Shown here: in pieces, positions 49,305-59,066 of the stretch
How positions within the stretch are numbered: the first letter of the stretch is position 1
Layout of the letters: each line of letters begins with the position of its first letter
Assembly: GCF_001411555.2 (NCBI RefSeq)
Contig: NC_049914.1
Location: forward strand, 17,356,298-17,420,297
Direction: 5' to 3'
DNA length: 64,000 nucleotides
From: Juglans regia
Lineage: Eukaryota; Streptophyta; Magnoliopsida; Fagales; Juglandaceae
The notes under the pieces: generated by a model
Database searches by the model: none
Told to the model about the DNA's origin: nothing
The model's input: the letters and a program-made list of their open reading frames with translations, nothing else
Program-made: the position numbers and the translations under genes

Positions 49305-49816
49305 TGTTAGGAACCTAGCTAGCCAGTTAGGGAAGAGATCGTGTGAGGTAAAGTAAACTTAGCTTGAAGTGGGAACGAAATCACTGGGCATTATGGAGCA
49401 CTGCATTGGGAATTGATTGAAGGGAAGTTGCTATGAAGAGCTGCAATAAGAGCGTTTTGAGTAATAAATAGAGTCTGTGATTGGGTCTGTGTAATGCACA
49501 CCGTTTTGGGATTAAAAACACCAAAACGGTGCACTTTATATTACTGTCATTTTCTATTGCCTGTGAGGTTAGTTTATCAACATTAGAAGTTAGTTATAGT
49601 GTCAGAAATGCTTTCGTATATTAGGAAAAGAGAGCTGTTAATCATCTTATCTTTTGGGAAAGCTATTGTATGAACTTACTATAGGGACTCTTGAAGATCC
49701 CGTAGCAATACAAAGCCAGTCTATTTCCATTTTCATACTTTGTTCTTACATCACACAGCCACCATTATAGCAGTACACTACATTTTCATCACTTACATAT
49801 ATTAGGGTTCATTACA
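49305..49816 (+). repeat. 5' LTR of element 2
   Basis: 512 bp. A TATA-like gtaataaatag lies near 49460. A hairpin gcacaccgttttggg / ccaaaacggtgcac lies at 49497-49534 and is less perfect in the 3' LTR (cacatagttttggg). Confidence 0.8.
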
Positions 49817-49832
49817 TTTGGTATCCAAAGCC
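49817..49832 (+). other. Primer binding site of element 2
   Basis: tttggtatccaaagcc directly after the LTR. TGGTATC matches the initiator-Met tRNA complement; the rest is diverged, as in element 1. Confidence 0.55.
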
Positions 49833-49842
49833 ACCGATTCTC

Positions 49843-51158
49843 CATGGGTGTGGTACGATTAAACAAACAACAGTTGTTATTGCTGGAAAAGATTTTAGAC
49901 AAATTAGAGCATTTGACAGGAAAACTCGATAGAATGGAGCAAAATTGGAAGAGGACGCAGGAATCTTGGGTGTAGTGGCACGACCTAGATGATGAAGAAG
50001 AAGAGACAATAAAGTCTATGGAGGACAACGTAGTAGATACATCAAAAGAGGAAAATATTCCAATAAAGGTGGAAGAAATCATCCACACCACTATTCCAGA
50101 GAATCTTCGTAAAATTGCACTTAATCGCAACAAAATTCCCAATGGGAGTACCGTGGTCACCGTCGAAAATGCTATGGAAGTGGAACAGCGTATTACGAAA
50201 ACCACGATAGCTTACTCCAACGAAATTTTCCCCCTTCCTTCCCATGTCCAAACCCAGATCTCTAACCCTAGAATAATGTTCTTCACTATCAAGAAGCACA
50301 TTTCTGAAGATCTAAACCCCTCAACCTCACTCTTGGGAGGATTAGTGATTGGGTTATGGAATTTTGACCCTGGAATCCGCACTGGTTATTCTTCCATAAG
50401 TCGAGTTCATCCGCTATTTCACTCAGTTTACTATGCCGACGCCAAGGCCTTCGTAACGAATAATCGCCCAATGCCGTGTTCGAAAGAGGTGGTCGATGCT
50501 TTCATCGTGGAGGTCGTGAACGATCTGAAGCTGTTCGAAATGCTCGAAAGCCATGGCGACAGGGCATAGAGCCGGGCGTGGGACCCAGCCGCTGGTGGCC
50601 TTGGGACTCCTCTCATCTTTGCCCCCTACAACAGCAAGAAGGACTCCTCTCCATCAGCTACTTGGACTTGCAAGGAAATTCTGGAAGACATGCATATGAG
50701 GACCGTCTGCTCTTGTGCTAAGTCGCCATTGAAAAAGCTATTGGTGACCGCGAGCTTACCCACAAAAATTACACCCAAAGAAATCACTCTTCTCTGCTTG
50801 GATCTCGTGGTGCCGGAGAGCGAGCGAGTAAAGAAAACTTTAGAGAAGCAGGCATTGCCCAAGGTGAGGCTGACAAAGATCGCCATCGAGTGGGTGCTCG
50901 CAATTAGTGAGGGGCGGGCGAGCCCACTGAGAAGGTTTATGAGAGAGAACGAGTATTTGCAGAATTTGCATTTCACATTGGGATCTGAAACCTTTGCTCT
51001 CACAGATCCAAAATTAATTTCGCATTTACCTTCAGATTTCCCTCTCCATGTTTTGTCCGATGTTAAATTCGCTGAGATGGAACCTTCGATTGGAGATGGA
51101 GTTAGGAACCAGATCACCAAGATGAACCTCATCAACAGTGTGAAGGTTGGATCTCGTT
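49843..51158 (+). CDS. Element 2 leader ORF and first cargo segment (unidentified protein, part 1)
   Basis: A helical leader (MGVVRLNKQQLLLLEKILD, then EHLTGKLDRMEQNWKR) ends at a TAG near 49975. The downstream frame opens at 50018 (MEDNVVDTSKEENIPI) and runs through LLGGLVIGLWNFDPGIRTGY, CSKEVVDAFIVEVVNDLKLF, a TAG at 50567-50569, RAWDPAAGG, IAIEWVLAISEGRASPLRRF and LTDPKLISHLPSDFPLHVLS, reaching the nested LTR at 51159. The frame then resumes at 53424. I do not recognise the family. It is not gag, protease, RT or integrase. Parts may come from different host genes. Confidence 0.45.
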
Positions 51159-53418
51159 TGTGACTCCCCGACTCCCACGTATAGGGACGCGAGAATCGTT
51201 TCGTCGGGATGATGACAACATGGGTCACGCATCCCAACAAAATGTGCTCAAGTGTGTGCAACATGCAAAAGTGCACAACAAAAGTCGCAGCGGATAATAT
51301 AATAAGTCAACTAAGTATCAGAAATTTAAATACAAGTATCCAAAATAATTTACCTTTAAAAAGTTATACAGTCATCCCAAATATATTACAAAAGATAAAT
51401 ATATAAAAGAGTAGGATTATAAATCTCGATACACGAGAGCAATCCCAGATTGCTCTTCCAACGTAGCCAAAGCCTAAGGCTCGTCATCCCCATCTGCATC
51501 AAAATCTATGATACCATAAAACGGTACCGGAGGTAAGTAATAATCCAAACAACCCTCGAGATAAAAACAAATTAAAGCAACCAACTATTAGATCCCAAAA
51601 TCTGATTTTTCCAGAAAACGAGTGTTTTTCCAACACACGCTAAAAATCACATTTTTAGCCAAAACGTAAAATCCAACATTTTTCCAGAAAATGATTTACA
51701 CAAAACCCAACCATTTATCGGATACTGTAGGCGGGACTCACAGGCGGGACTATACCACCATCCCTACCGCATGCACCGTAGGCGGGAATTACAGGCGGGA
51801 CACAACCACCATCCCTACCGCTTGCACCGTAGGTGGGAATCACAGGCAGGACTCTACCACAGTCCATGTTTACCACCATCCCTACAGTTCCTTTCCACAC
51901 AACGAATACATATCAGAGTACTGTAGGCAGGAATCACAGGTGGGACTATACCACCATCCATGCTTACCACCATCCCTACCGCATGCACCGTAGGCGGGAA
52001 TCACAGGCGGGACACAACCACCATCCTTGCTTACCACCATCCCTATCGCGTGCACCGTAGGCGGGAATCACAGGCGGGACTCTACCACCATCCCTGCTTA
52101 CCACCATCCCTACAGTCAATCCAAACATTTCATAAATACTCAAAATTATTTCTCACATGGAAACTCAGTTTTCAAATAAACACGTGAACATGCATGCAAT
52201 CATGTGAAAACCCAGTTTTCAGTTACAAACATGAACATGCGTGCAAATGAAATGAACACAACATAACAACAATAACCAACAACCAACAATGTCAACACAA
52301 TCCAATCACACAAACAATCTTCCTCCACTAATACATCCGACTCCCGTACTCCTCAGACTCAGTTCGGCAAAACCAATCCATAATTCAACATAGTGTAATG
52401 AGTTAGTGCAAAAATATATTTAAATCACAAGAGTTCTTTGGAAAATACTTACAACGATATATAGCAATTTCCGGAGGATCACGAAAGTGCAAGAAGTGAC
52501 AATGCAGCTACGGAATAGTGCCAAATGCATTGTGGCCGTGGGTCTCAAAGACCCACTTTTGAACGGGTGCAAACGAAGACCCGAGATTGATAGGGTAGGG
52601 CCTAGGGATGTCGGTGAAGCTAGTGGCGGTGGTGGTTGACCGTGGGTGGCGGCAAATGGGTGGTTGAAGACCAAAAATACCCAAATCGGAAATGGGGCTG
52701 AAAGTGCTTCACCAGTGAGGGATTGGAGCTGGGGTTGAGTCCATTGAGTTGCTAGGAGGTCGAGGATGAAATAGTGAAGAAATGGTGGCCGGTGGTAGCG
52801 CGACGGCGACTAGCGAGCACAAAGAACGCCGCGGCTTCAAGCCGTGCGTGGAGGAGAACGCCGACGAGTTAGGGGCTGAGATTGATGGGGAATGACGACC
52901 GGCGGGAGGGGAAGCTGTGGTGGTGGGCGGTGACGGTCACGGGTGGCTCACGGTGGCGGGCTGGGTGGAGAAAAACTCACGGAGAGGGAGGGAGGGGGGT
53001 GTCGCGCGGGAAGCAGAGGAAACGAAGGAAAAGAAAGAAAAGAGAAAGAAGAAAGAAAAAGAGAGGAAAGAGAAAATGGAGGAAAATAAGTGAGGTCCAA
53101 TTCTTACATCTTGGGTGATGAAAATAATCCAAAGGAAACAATTTTAAAACAGCAAGTAAAATAAAATAATTCGAACGTAGTGATTAAAATGAAAATAAAT
53201 AATTAAACCCAACAATAATTTAATTAAATATGAAAAGCAATTTAAATGCATAACAATAATTAATAATAAGAAAACACTTCAAAAATAATTTTCACAAAAT
53301 TAAAATCATAAAAATAAATCCACTAAAAATCCAACTAATTTTAAAATAAGAGAATAAATTTTTAAATTCATAAAAATAATTCATTAAGTAAAAATATACT
53401 AAAATACGGGATATCACA
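51159..53418 (-). mobile_element. Solo-LTR-like block nested in element 2
   Basis: 2260 bp, ends TGTGACTCCCCGACTCC and ACGGGATATCACA; in reverse it begins TGTGATATCCCG, a start seen in long-LTR gypsy families. The flanks tcgtt (51154-51158) and tcatc (53419-53423) could be a decayed duplication, both differences being transitions. When the block and one flank copy are skipped, the interrupted reading frame continues without a shift. Related to 8812-11090. It contains a minisatellite at 51727-52117. Confidence 0.65.
51727..52117. repeat. Minisatellite, about six degenerate units of 57-75 bp
   Basis: Units contain gtaggcgggaatcacaggcg, ggac, then taccaccatccctac and a gcatgcacc linker; some carry an extra tgcttaccaccatcc. 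It keeps all three forward frames open, so Tyr/His/Pro-rich reading frames here are artefacts. Confidence 0.85.
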
Positions 53419-53423
53419 TCATC

Positions 53424-54507
53424 TGGTTTGGCAACCTCCATGGAAATTCTCTATGGACTCGAATGACAACTTTGGAGATTCATTTTCAAGAGAGAGTGGA
53501 TTGGCAAAAGACAAATTGGTTGTGGAAGAGAGCAACGGAGATAAAGAAGGAAATTCTGGTAGATTGAGTTGTATTCGAAAAAGAAGTGAAAGATTCATTT
53601 GTGAGAAGCGTTGCTCCAGTGGTCTCATTGCACTGCAGGTCGAGAGTGGGAAGCTCAAGCACCGCACGGTGATGGGGTTAAATCTGTACTCTAGTGGTGA
53701 AAGGAAGGGGATAGCTACTATGGGGTCTGGTCTCGGGTTCATTTCACAATTATCCCACTCACTTGCATTATTTTCATATCACAATCCAAGTCTCAAATAC
53801 AAGCATGGCATCAAAGAGGTGAGTCAATTTGATGCTTCTGTTGCAGTAATTTTTAATTCCTTGAGTTTTTCGTGGTTAGTTGGGTGTGATTCGGGCAAAG
53901 CCTTGCTTTCTTTTGGTGGATCCAGTGGAAGAATTTTGGGTATAGAAGAGTAATGGGGTGTTTAATTGATGAGAGAGAGTCGTTTGAGAAAATGCCTCAT
54001 AGATATGTGGAGAATGCTGAGTTTGCTGGTAGGAATCAAACGTCTCAGTGGGCTTCTGAATCAGAATTTTCAAAAATCATTTATGCATGGGAGTTCCATA
54101 TGGACCTGTTATTGTCTGGTCGTGAAGGCAGATGTGGAAGTTGTGGAAGTTGTGTACAAGAGGAGATTTTGAAGGATGATCTCCCTGAATGGATTGATTG
54201 GCAGCAAAAGAAAGAGAGAGTTTTGGGCTCTGGCATCCCAAACAAAGGTCTATCTGCACAGCTTGGCGAGTCTGATGAAATTGGTAGTTCCTTGTTCTTC
54301 TCACAGTATTTTCTTGAAAAGATTAGTAAGCAAATGGTGATAGAGGAATGGAAACCTCCTTTCTTAGACATGGCTTACGCAGTTGGTGATGAGGGCCCAG
54401 TACAGAAGAAACCCTGCTTTATTGTGGAAGATGGAAATGCTGCAGGTAATGGCTTCCTTCTACTTGATTTTGAATTTAATGGGAAAGGAAAGTGGGAGAA
54501 CCTTATA
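53424..54507 (+). pseudogene. Element 2 cargo, unidentified segment (part 2; possibly TAF1C/RRN6-like)
   Basis: The frame continues from 51158 as VWQPPWKFSMDSNDNFGDSF and runs to a TAA at 53951. A shifted frame carries on from 53953 with YVENAEFAGRNQTSQWASES, KIIYAWEFHMDLLLSGREGR, and the acidic, Trp-containing LPEWIDWQQKKERVLGSG. The last phrases remind me of plant proteins related to the RNA polymerase I factor subunit TAF1C, but I cannot verify this. It joins without a stop to the selenium-binding-protein segment at about 54508, making a chimeric frame. Confidence 0.4.
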
Positions 54508-54920
54508 AGCTCATCATGGGCTATCCCTGCTGCTTTCACTAAACGTTTCAACCTTCAACATGTTTTTGATGGTTTGTCTGGGAGGCATTTGCATGAGGGC
54601 AGCTGGCCCGGGGGTGAACTGAGACCAATATTGGATCTTGGCAACACAGAGCTCTTACCTTTGGAGATAAGGTTCTTGCATGATCCTACAAAAGACACAA
54701 GAATTGTTGGGTGTGCCTTGACAAGTAACATGGTGCGAATTTTAAAGACCCAAGATGGCCCATGGAACCATGAGGTTGCAATATCAGTGAAACCATTGAG
54801 GGTGCAAAACTGGATTCTTCCAGAAATACTTGGGCTTATTATTGATTTTTTATCTCTCTTGAGGGTCCTTTTTGTATCTTGTGAACTGGCTTCATGAAAA
54901 TACAATTGAAATATATGGCA
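54508..54920 (+). pseudogene. Captured selenium-binding protein (methanethiol oxidase family) fragment
   Basis: Reads LISSSWAIPAAFTKRFNLQH, VFDGLSGRHLHEGSWPGGEL, ILDLGNTELLPLEIRFLHDP, VGCALTSNMVRILKTQDGPW, NHEVAISVKPLRVQNWILPE, then after a frameshift near 54860 LVNWLHENTIEIYG. These phrases follow, in order, the middle part of plant selenium-binding protein 1, a cytosolic beta-propeller enzyme. It covers roughly 135 of about 490 residues, has no intron, and carries no complete catalytic domain. It lies in the same orientation as element 2 and is fused to neighbouring cargo on both sides. Confidence 0.85.
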
Positions 54921-54924
54921 AGGG

Positions 54925-55189
54925 TTGGAGAAGATTGTACAAGAATTGTCTACCTCAGAAAATGATGGTCGTGTTTTGAATGAATTTTGCAAGATTTATA
55001 AAGGAGTTTCTTAGCCATGCTGAAGCTGAAGTGAGATCTTTGGCTTCACTTTACTCTAGTATGGGTAGAAATGCAGGTGCATGGGCTCTTTATTTTGGGG
55101 AAGATTCAGCCCATTGTCCATTTAAGCAAATCATATCTACTCTGATCAACTTTGTGAGGTATTTTGTACGAGCACACGAAGAAAGCTGA
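54925..55189 (+). pseudogene. Captured formin FH2-domain fragment
   Basis: Begins EKIVQELSTSENDGRV in one frame, shifts near 55005, then reads FLSHAEAEVRSLASLYSSMG, RNAGAWALYFGED, CPFKQIISTLINFVRYFVRA and HEES before a stop at 55187-55189. This matches the C-terminal part of the FH2 actin-nucleating domain of plant formins (family pattern YFGEDPARCPFEQ). Only about 85 residues are present, so no activity is expected. It directly abuts the selenium-binding-protein fragment and lies about 65 bp before the element's purine tract. Confidence 0.85.
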
Positions 55190-55232
55190 ATTGACTTCAT
55201 TAATGGATAATTGATGTGTTGAAGTATTATAA

Positions 55233-55267
55233 CACCTTGTGGGCAAGGTGTTTTAAGAGAGGGGGTT
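55233..55267 (+). other. Hairpin plus polypurine tract of element 2
   Basis: caccttgtgggcaaggtg (18 nt, stem of 7 with 4-nt loop) followed by ttttaagagagggggtt, then the 3' LTR. Element 1 has caccttgaggacaaggtg at the same spot. Confidence 0.7.
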
Positions 55268-55790
55268 TGTTAGGAACCCAGCTAGCCAGCTAGGGAAGAG
55301 ATCGTGTGAGGTAAAGTAAACTTAGCTTGAAGTGGGAACGACATCACTGGGCATTATGGAGCACTACATTGGGAATTGATTGAAGGGAAGTTGCTGTGAA
55401 GAGCTGCAATAAGCAGCGTTTTGAGTAATAAATAGAGTCTGTAGTTGGGTCTGTGTAATGCACATAGTTTTGGGATTAAAAACACCAAAACGGTGCACTT
55501 TATATTACTGTCATTTTCTATTGCCTGTGAGGTTAGTTTATCAACATTAGAAGTTAGTTATAGTGTCAGGAATGCTTTCGTATATGAGGAAAAGAGAGCT
55601 GTTAATCATCTTATCTTTTGGAAAAGCTATTGTATGAACTTACTATTTTGGAGGTTAGGGACTCTCGAAGATCCCGTAGCAATACAAAGCCAGTCTATTT
55701 CCATTTTCATACTTTGTTCTTACATCACACAGCCACCATTACAGCAGTACACTACATTTTCATCACTTACATATATTAGGGTTCATTACA
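55268..55790 (+). repeat. 3' LTR of element 2
   Basis: 523 bp copy of 49305-49816, with an extra ttttggaggt-like insertion near 55645 and scattered substitutions. Confidence 0.82.
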
Positions 55791-56306
55791 GCCTCAATAT
55801 ATGACCCGCTCCTGCCCTCCGCCTTCTCACACTCTTGTACGTCCCAAAAGATGCCATTTTGGCAGGCGGAAAAGATGGAGACGACGGAAATAGCAACAGA
55901 AACAAGTACGGGAACAACGGAGGAAACATCAGTGGAGAAGGCGGGGGAAGAGATGGGGGACAAGAACAGGGAGGAGGCGATGGTGGTGCTGGCGGAGGAA
56001 GGGTGACTCTTGGAGAGCATGCCAAAGGATCTGAGGGCGGCAGTCAAGGCCGGGAGGATCTCAGGATCGGTGGTCGACAGGTTCTTGGAGCTCGAGAAGG
56101 CGGGGCTGTTTCGCTGGTTGATGTAGTTCGGCGGCTTCAAGGAGCGCCTTTTAGCCAACGACCCGTTCCTCGCCATGGTCTGAATCGAGTACTGCGTCAG
56201 AATGTTCACCATGGTACGGATTTTTGTATATAAACTGTGATTCATTTTACGAGAACTTGTATATATGCTTTTCATGATAGGAGAAATTCGTACCTACGTG
56301 TGTAAT

Positions 56307-56713
56307 TGTTATGAACTCACTAGGTAGAACTCACCTTTGAAAACTAGCTTACAAGGGAAGGGTGCCTAGGGGCTTATAAACCATCAACCAATCCCATATT
56401 TAGTCGATGTGGGATCGTAACAACCACCACTCTCCGCAATTGACGTCCACGGCAGTCTCGGCGCTCACACGGGCTGGCTGTGCGCTAAGTCTTTTCCTAA
56501 CTCCGGGCGAACACTGCCATGCCGGCATCACCCCCCGTGCAGCATGATTACAACCGTCACAACATGACCTTAGATATGGGGTAGCTCTGATACCATTTGT
56601 TTTGAACCCACTAGGTAGAACTCACCTTTGAAAACTAGCTTACAAGAAAAGGGTGCCTAGGGACTTATAAACTATAAACCAATCCCATATTTAGTCAATG
56701 TGAGATCATAACA
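56307..56713 (-). mobile_element. TRIM retrotransposon, 407 bp
   Basis: LTRs of 116 bp lie at 56307-56422 and 56598-56713 (minus-strand ends TGTTATGATCTC and TTCAAAACA). The primer site TGGTATCAGAGC (56584-56595, minus) is an exact initiator-Met tRNA match. The purine tract gcggagagtggtggt lies by the left LTR. Exact duplications gtaat are at 56302-56306 and 56714-56718. The internal region is GC-rich and non-coding. Confidence 0.9.
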
Positions 56714-57195
56714 GTAATGTAGGTGATCCTTGAGTACTCATCAATGAAAGATATAAAGTACGATGCACCTCCGCATGATTTAGTGCGAGACAAGCCCCAT
56801 AAATCCGAGTGAATGCAGTTAAGTATGCCTTTACCAGTGTGAATCCCGGCCTTGAAGCTTCGCTTATGATGCGTCCCATATACACAATACTCACAAAATC
56901 CCTTGTCACTAAGCACATCTTGGGAATAAGTTCCCTTTTCATCAAGATCTCCATACCTTTTTCACTGATGTGACACAATCTTCTATGTCTTCTATGCTAT
57001 AACGCATTGGAAATTCATCACGTTCTATCACCATTTGTGCACCAACAATCGTGCTTGCAAGCAATTTATACAAGTTTCCAACCCCTTTCATGACAACCAA
57101 AATACCTTTTCAGACTTTAATAACTTCAGCTTGCCCAGTGTATATGTAGCCATGAGAATCGAGCTCCGAAATTGAAACCATGGATATTTGGGAAA
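56714..57195 (-). pseudogene. Ty1/copia pre-integrase and integrase N-terminal fragment
   Basis: Minus strand: SISELDSHGYIYTGQAEVIK, a stop, KGILVVMKGVGNLYKLLAST, then HISEKGMEILMKRELIPKMC, CEYCVYGTHHKRSF, IHTGKGILNCIHSDLWGLSR and YFISFIDEYSRITYI in shifting frames. This is the copia zinc-binding integrase start and first catalytic Asp. It stops at the TRIM and does not resume beyond it. Confidence 0.7.
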
Positions 57196-57547
57196 AAGAA
57201 TGATGGAAGGGTTTTAGGTAATTAATTTTATCTTTGGTGGGTGATATATGAAGAAACTTTTTTCTAATTCATCGGAAGTTGATTCAAAATTTCAGCTAAA
57301 TGAGGAAGGATTTAGTATTTACATGTGGTTTTTATTACATTGAAAGAATATGTAATGCAGTGTGCGGACATAGAATTTAATTTTTAGGTATTCTGGAAAT
57401 ATCAAGTTGGTTGATGATTAACATTGAAAAATATATATATGGACTCAGCCAAAACTTGGCCTGTTGAATCAATGGGGAACGTGAGTGAACCATAATCGCA
57501 TCTTATCATCATGGCAAACCAGGAAGAGTTCTTTTGCTGGACACCTA
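57196..57547. other. Flank of the copia insertion; possible short coding trace
   Basis: Mostly AT-rich. 57513-57547 reads MANQEEFFCWTP on the plus strand, and after skipping the copia element and one accta the frame continues SDMNPRERN to the window end. The minus strand is open there too (SSWFAMMIRCDYGSLTFPID). Neither is recognised. Confidence 0.25.
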
Positions 57548-57942
57548 TGTAAGAGTTCTATTTGAACTCTATGTCCCACTCACCCATATCTGATAGAGTT
57601 TAAAATAGTGTTAGAGTTATAATAGGATTTAAACTCCTAAGAGATAAGATTAACTCTTATCTCTAATTATAGTCTGACTCAAAGACTTAGATTTCATGAT
57701 GGCCAGAAATCTATAAATAGGACTGAGGGGTTAAAGGGTTCACACCTACAACATTAGAGTGCCTCTAGCCATTGGGAGACACTAGTAAGGCAAGTTGCTA
57801 GGGTGATCCTTCTCTCATAGCCAGATTTATTTCTTCATCAAACAGATGGAGAAATGTACGTCTTTCACTATTATTGTTTATTATTGTGGATCATACAAAA
57901 TCAAAGATCTATTTATTAATGTTCACGTTAAAATATCTAACA
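57548..57942 (+). repeat. 5' LTR of the copia element
   Basis: Starts TGTAAGAGTTC, ends TATCTAACA. A TATA box tataaata at 57712-57719 lies upstream of the likely transcription start. Confidence 0.95.
57712..57719 (+). promoter_or_regulatory. LTR TATA box
   Basis: tataaata within aatctataaataggact, identical in the 3' LTR at 63737-63744. Confidence 0.7.
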
Positions 57943-57944
57943 TG

Positions 57945-57956
57945 TGGTATCAGAGC
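57945..57956 (+). other. Primer binding site, initiator Met tRNA
   Basis: tggtatcagagc, two bases after the 5' LTR. Confidence 0.9.
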
Positions 57957-58814
57957 TTCAGGTTGATAGATTTTTTATGATCTCGATAAAATATACAGTG
58001 AATATGTGTTTTCGTATATTGTGATTCTATCATATTACGGAAGGTTAAAAACATTGATTTTATGATCTGGAAGAGAAATTTTATAATGATGTTTCAACAT
58101 TAATTCTGTGTTACATGAAAAACGATGCACTAACAACTATTAATATATTTCTGTTTTGCACCTAATTCTCCTATTACGATTACTTGCATCTGTTTTGATT
58201 GAGTGTATTTCAAATATTACGCATTGTTTATATTGATGCGTGTTGGTAATAAAAAAAAAAAAAATAGAATTGTATTGGGACTTGTACAGTAGGCCCGGTT
58301 TCTGGCCTATTGTGTTAACCGGCCTCATCACTGAACCGGGTTTCGGCCCGGGTTACTGTACGGTCCGGTCCAGACCCGGACCGGTTATATTATTTTATAT
58401 TATAATATTATATTATTTTTTTTTATAAAAAAAAAATCTGGAATGTATTTTCTGTTATTTTATGCATGTTATTATTGTTAAAGACATGTATTAATTTTTT
58501 TTTTATTAACATGTTATTGTTGGTATAAAATTGAATTTTATACATGTTATTATTGTTAAGGACATGTATTAAATTTATTAACATGTTATTATTATATACA
58601 TGTATTAATTAAATTTTATGCATATTATTAAATACATGTATGAATTGTTTATTTTGGCTATTATTATGTCATGCATATTTTATCCAATATAGGGCAAATG
58701 ATTTACTTCAAAAATTAAGGAAATATTGGTTGCCCAAAGGTACAAGATTTTCTTAATTTTTATGATAAATCATTAAACCCATAGTAAGGTGGATATGATG
58801 GAGTGAACAATTTG

Positions 58815-59040
58815 TGTGTCAAGATCTACTCCCAAAGGAGGGTCTTGATGACACTTCTAGTTCATCCATCAAAAGTAAAGATTGGAGGGAACACTTTGTA
58901 TATCAGAGTTTACTCCCAAAGGAGAATTCTGATGATACAACTAGTTCATCCACAGAATTTAATATTGGTGAGAACACTTTGTGTATTAAGATCTACTCCC
59001 AAAGGAGGGTCTTGATGATACTATTAGTTTATCCATAATT
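58815..59040 (+). repeat. Three tandem units in the copia untranslated leader
   Basis: Three degenerate units of about 76-83 bp, each holding ctactcccaaaggag or tttactcccaaaggag, then a gatga...agttcatcca block. The leader before gag is about 1.1 kb and otherwise AT-rich, with an AT run near 58385-58430. Confidence 0.8.
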
Positions 59041-59066
59041 GTTTAAATTCTGATTATTATTTATAA

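Larger units (their letters stand above)
49305..55790 (+). mobile_element. Non-autonomous gene-bearing LTR retroelement 2 (gypsy-derived)
   Basis: 6486 bp including a nested 2.26 kb LTR. The LTRs are 49305-49816 (512 bp) and 55268-55790 (523 bp), with ends TGTTAGGAACC and GGGTTCATTACA, highly similar to each other. Flanks acctc (49300-49304) and gcctc (55791-55795) form a one-mismatch target duplication. A primer site tttggtatccaaagcc follows the left LTR, and the purine tract aagagaggggg (55255-55265) precedes the right LTR. Upstream of the tract is the hairpin caccttgtgggcaaggtg (55233-55250), the same device as in element 1. No RT, protease or integrase is found. The interior carries host-like coding fragments: unidentified, selenium-binding protein and formin. 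Confidence 0.82.
49183..56230 (+). pseudogene. RETICULATA-RELATED chloroplast protein (DUF3411) exon 1, split by element 2
   Basis: Two blocks, 49183-49304 and 55791 to about 56220, form one reading frame once the 6.5 kb insertion and one target copy are ignored. Block 1 gives a Ser/Pro-rich transit-peptide-like start (MAIVFCFNPSFCLSPLSEF). Block 2 gives a Glu/Thr-rich linker, then MPKDLRAAVKAGRISGSVVD, RFLELEKAGLFRWLM and FGGFKERLLANDPFLAMV, the start of the DUF3411 domain of RETICULATA-related proteins, which affect leaf mesophyll and plastid development. Three in-frame stops (56004-56006, 56124-56126, 56181-56183) lie in the second block; the first two fit C-to-T changes. An exon end near FTM/gta is possible at about 56215. 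No later exons are seen. The gene is dead. Confidence 0.75.

Noticed and set aside
50476..50721. Arg-rich ORF overlapping the element 2 cargo
   Set aside because: Alternative frame of the longer cargo frame that continues on both sides.
51691..52187. Possible CRISPR-like or protein-coding direct repeats
   Set aside because: Unit length varies, there are no unique spacers, and the sequence is in a plant LTR; it is a minisatellite.
55763..56275. 170-residue minus-strand ORF and Gly-rich plus-strand ORF
   Set aside because: Both are alternative frames of the RETICULATA-related pseudogene, whose frame carries the recognisable DUF3411 phrases.
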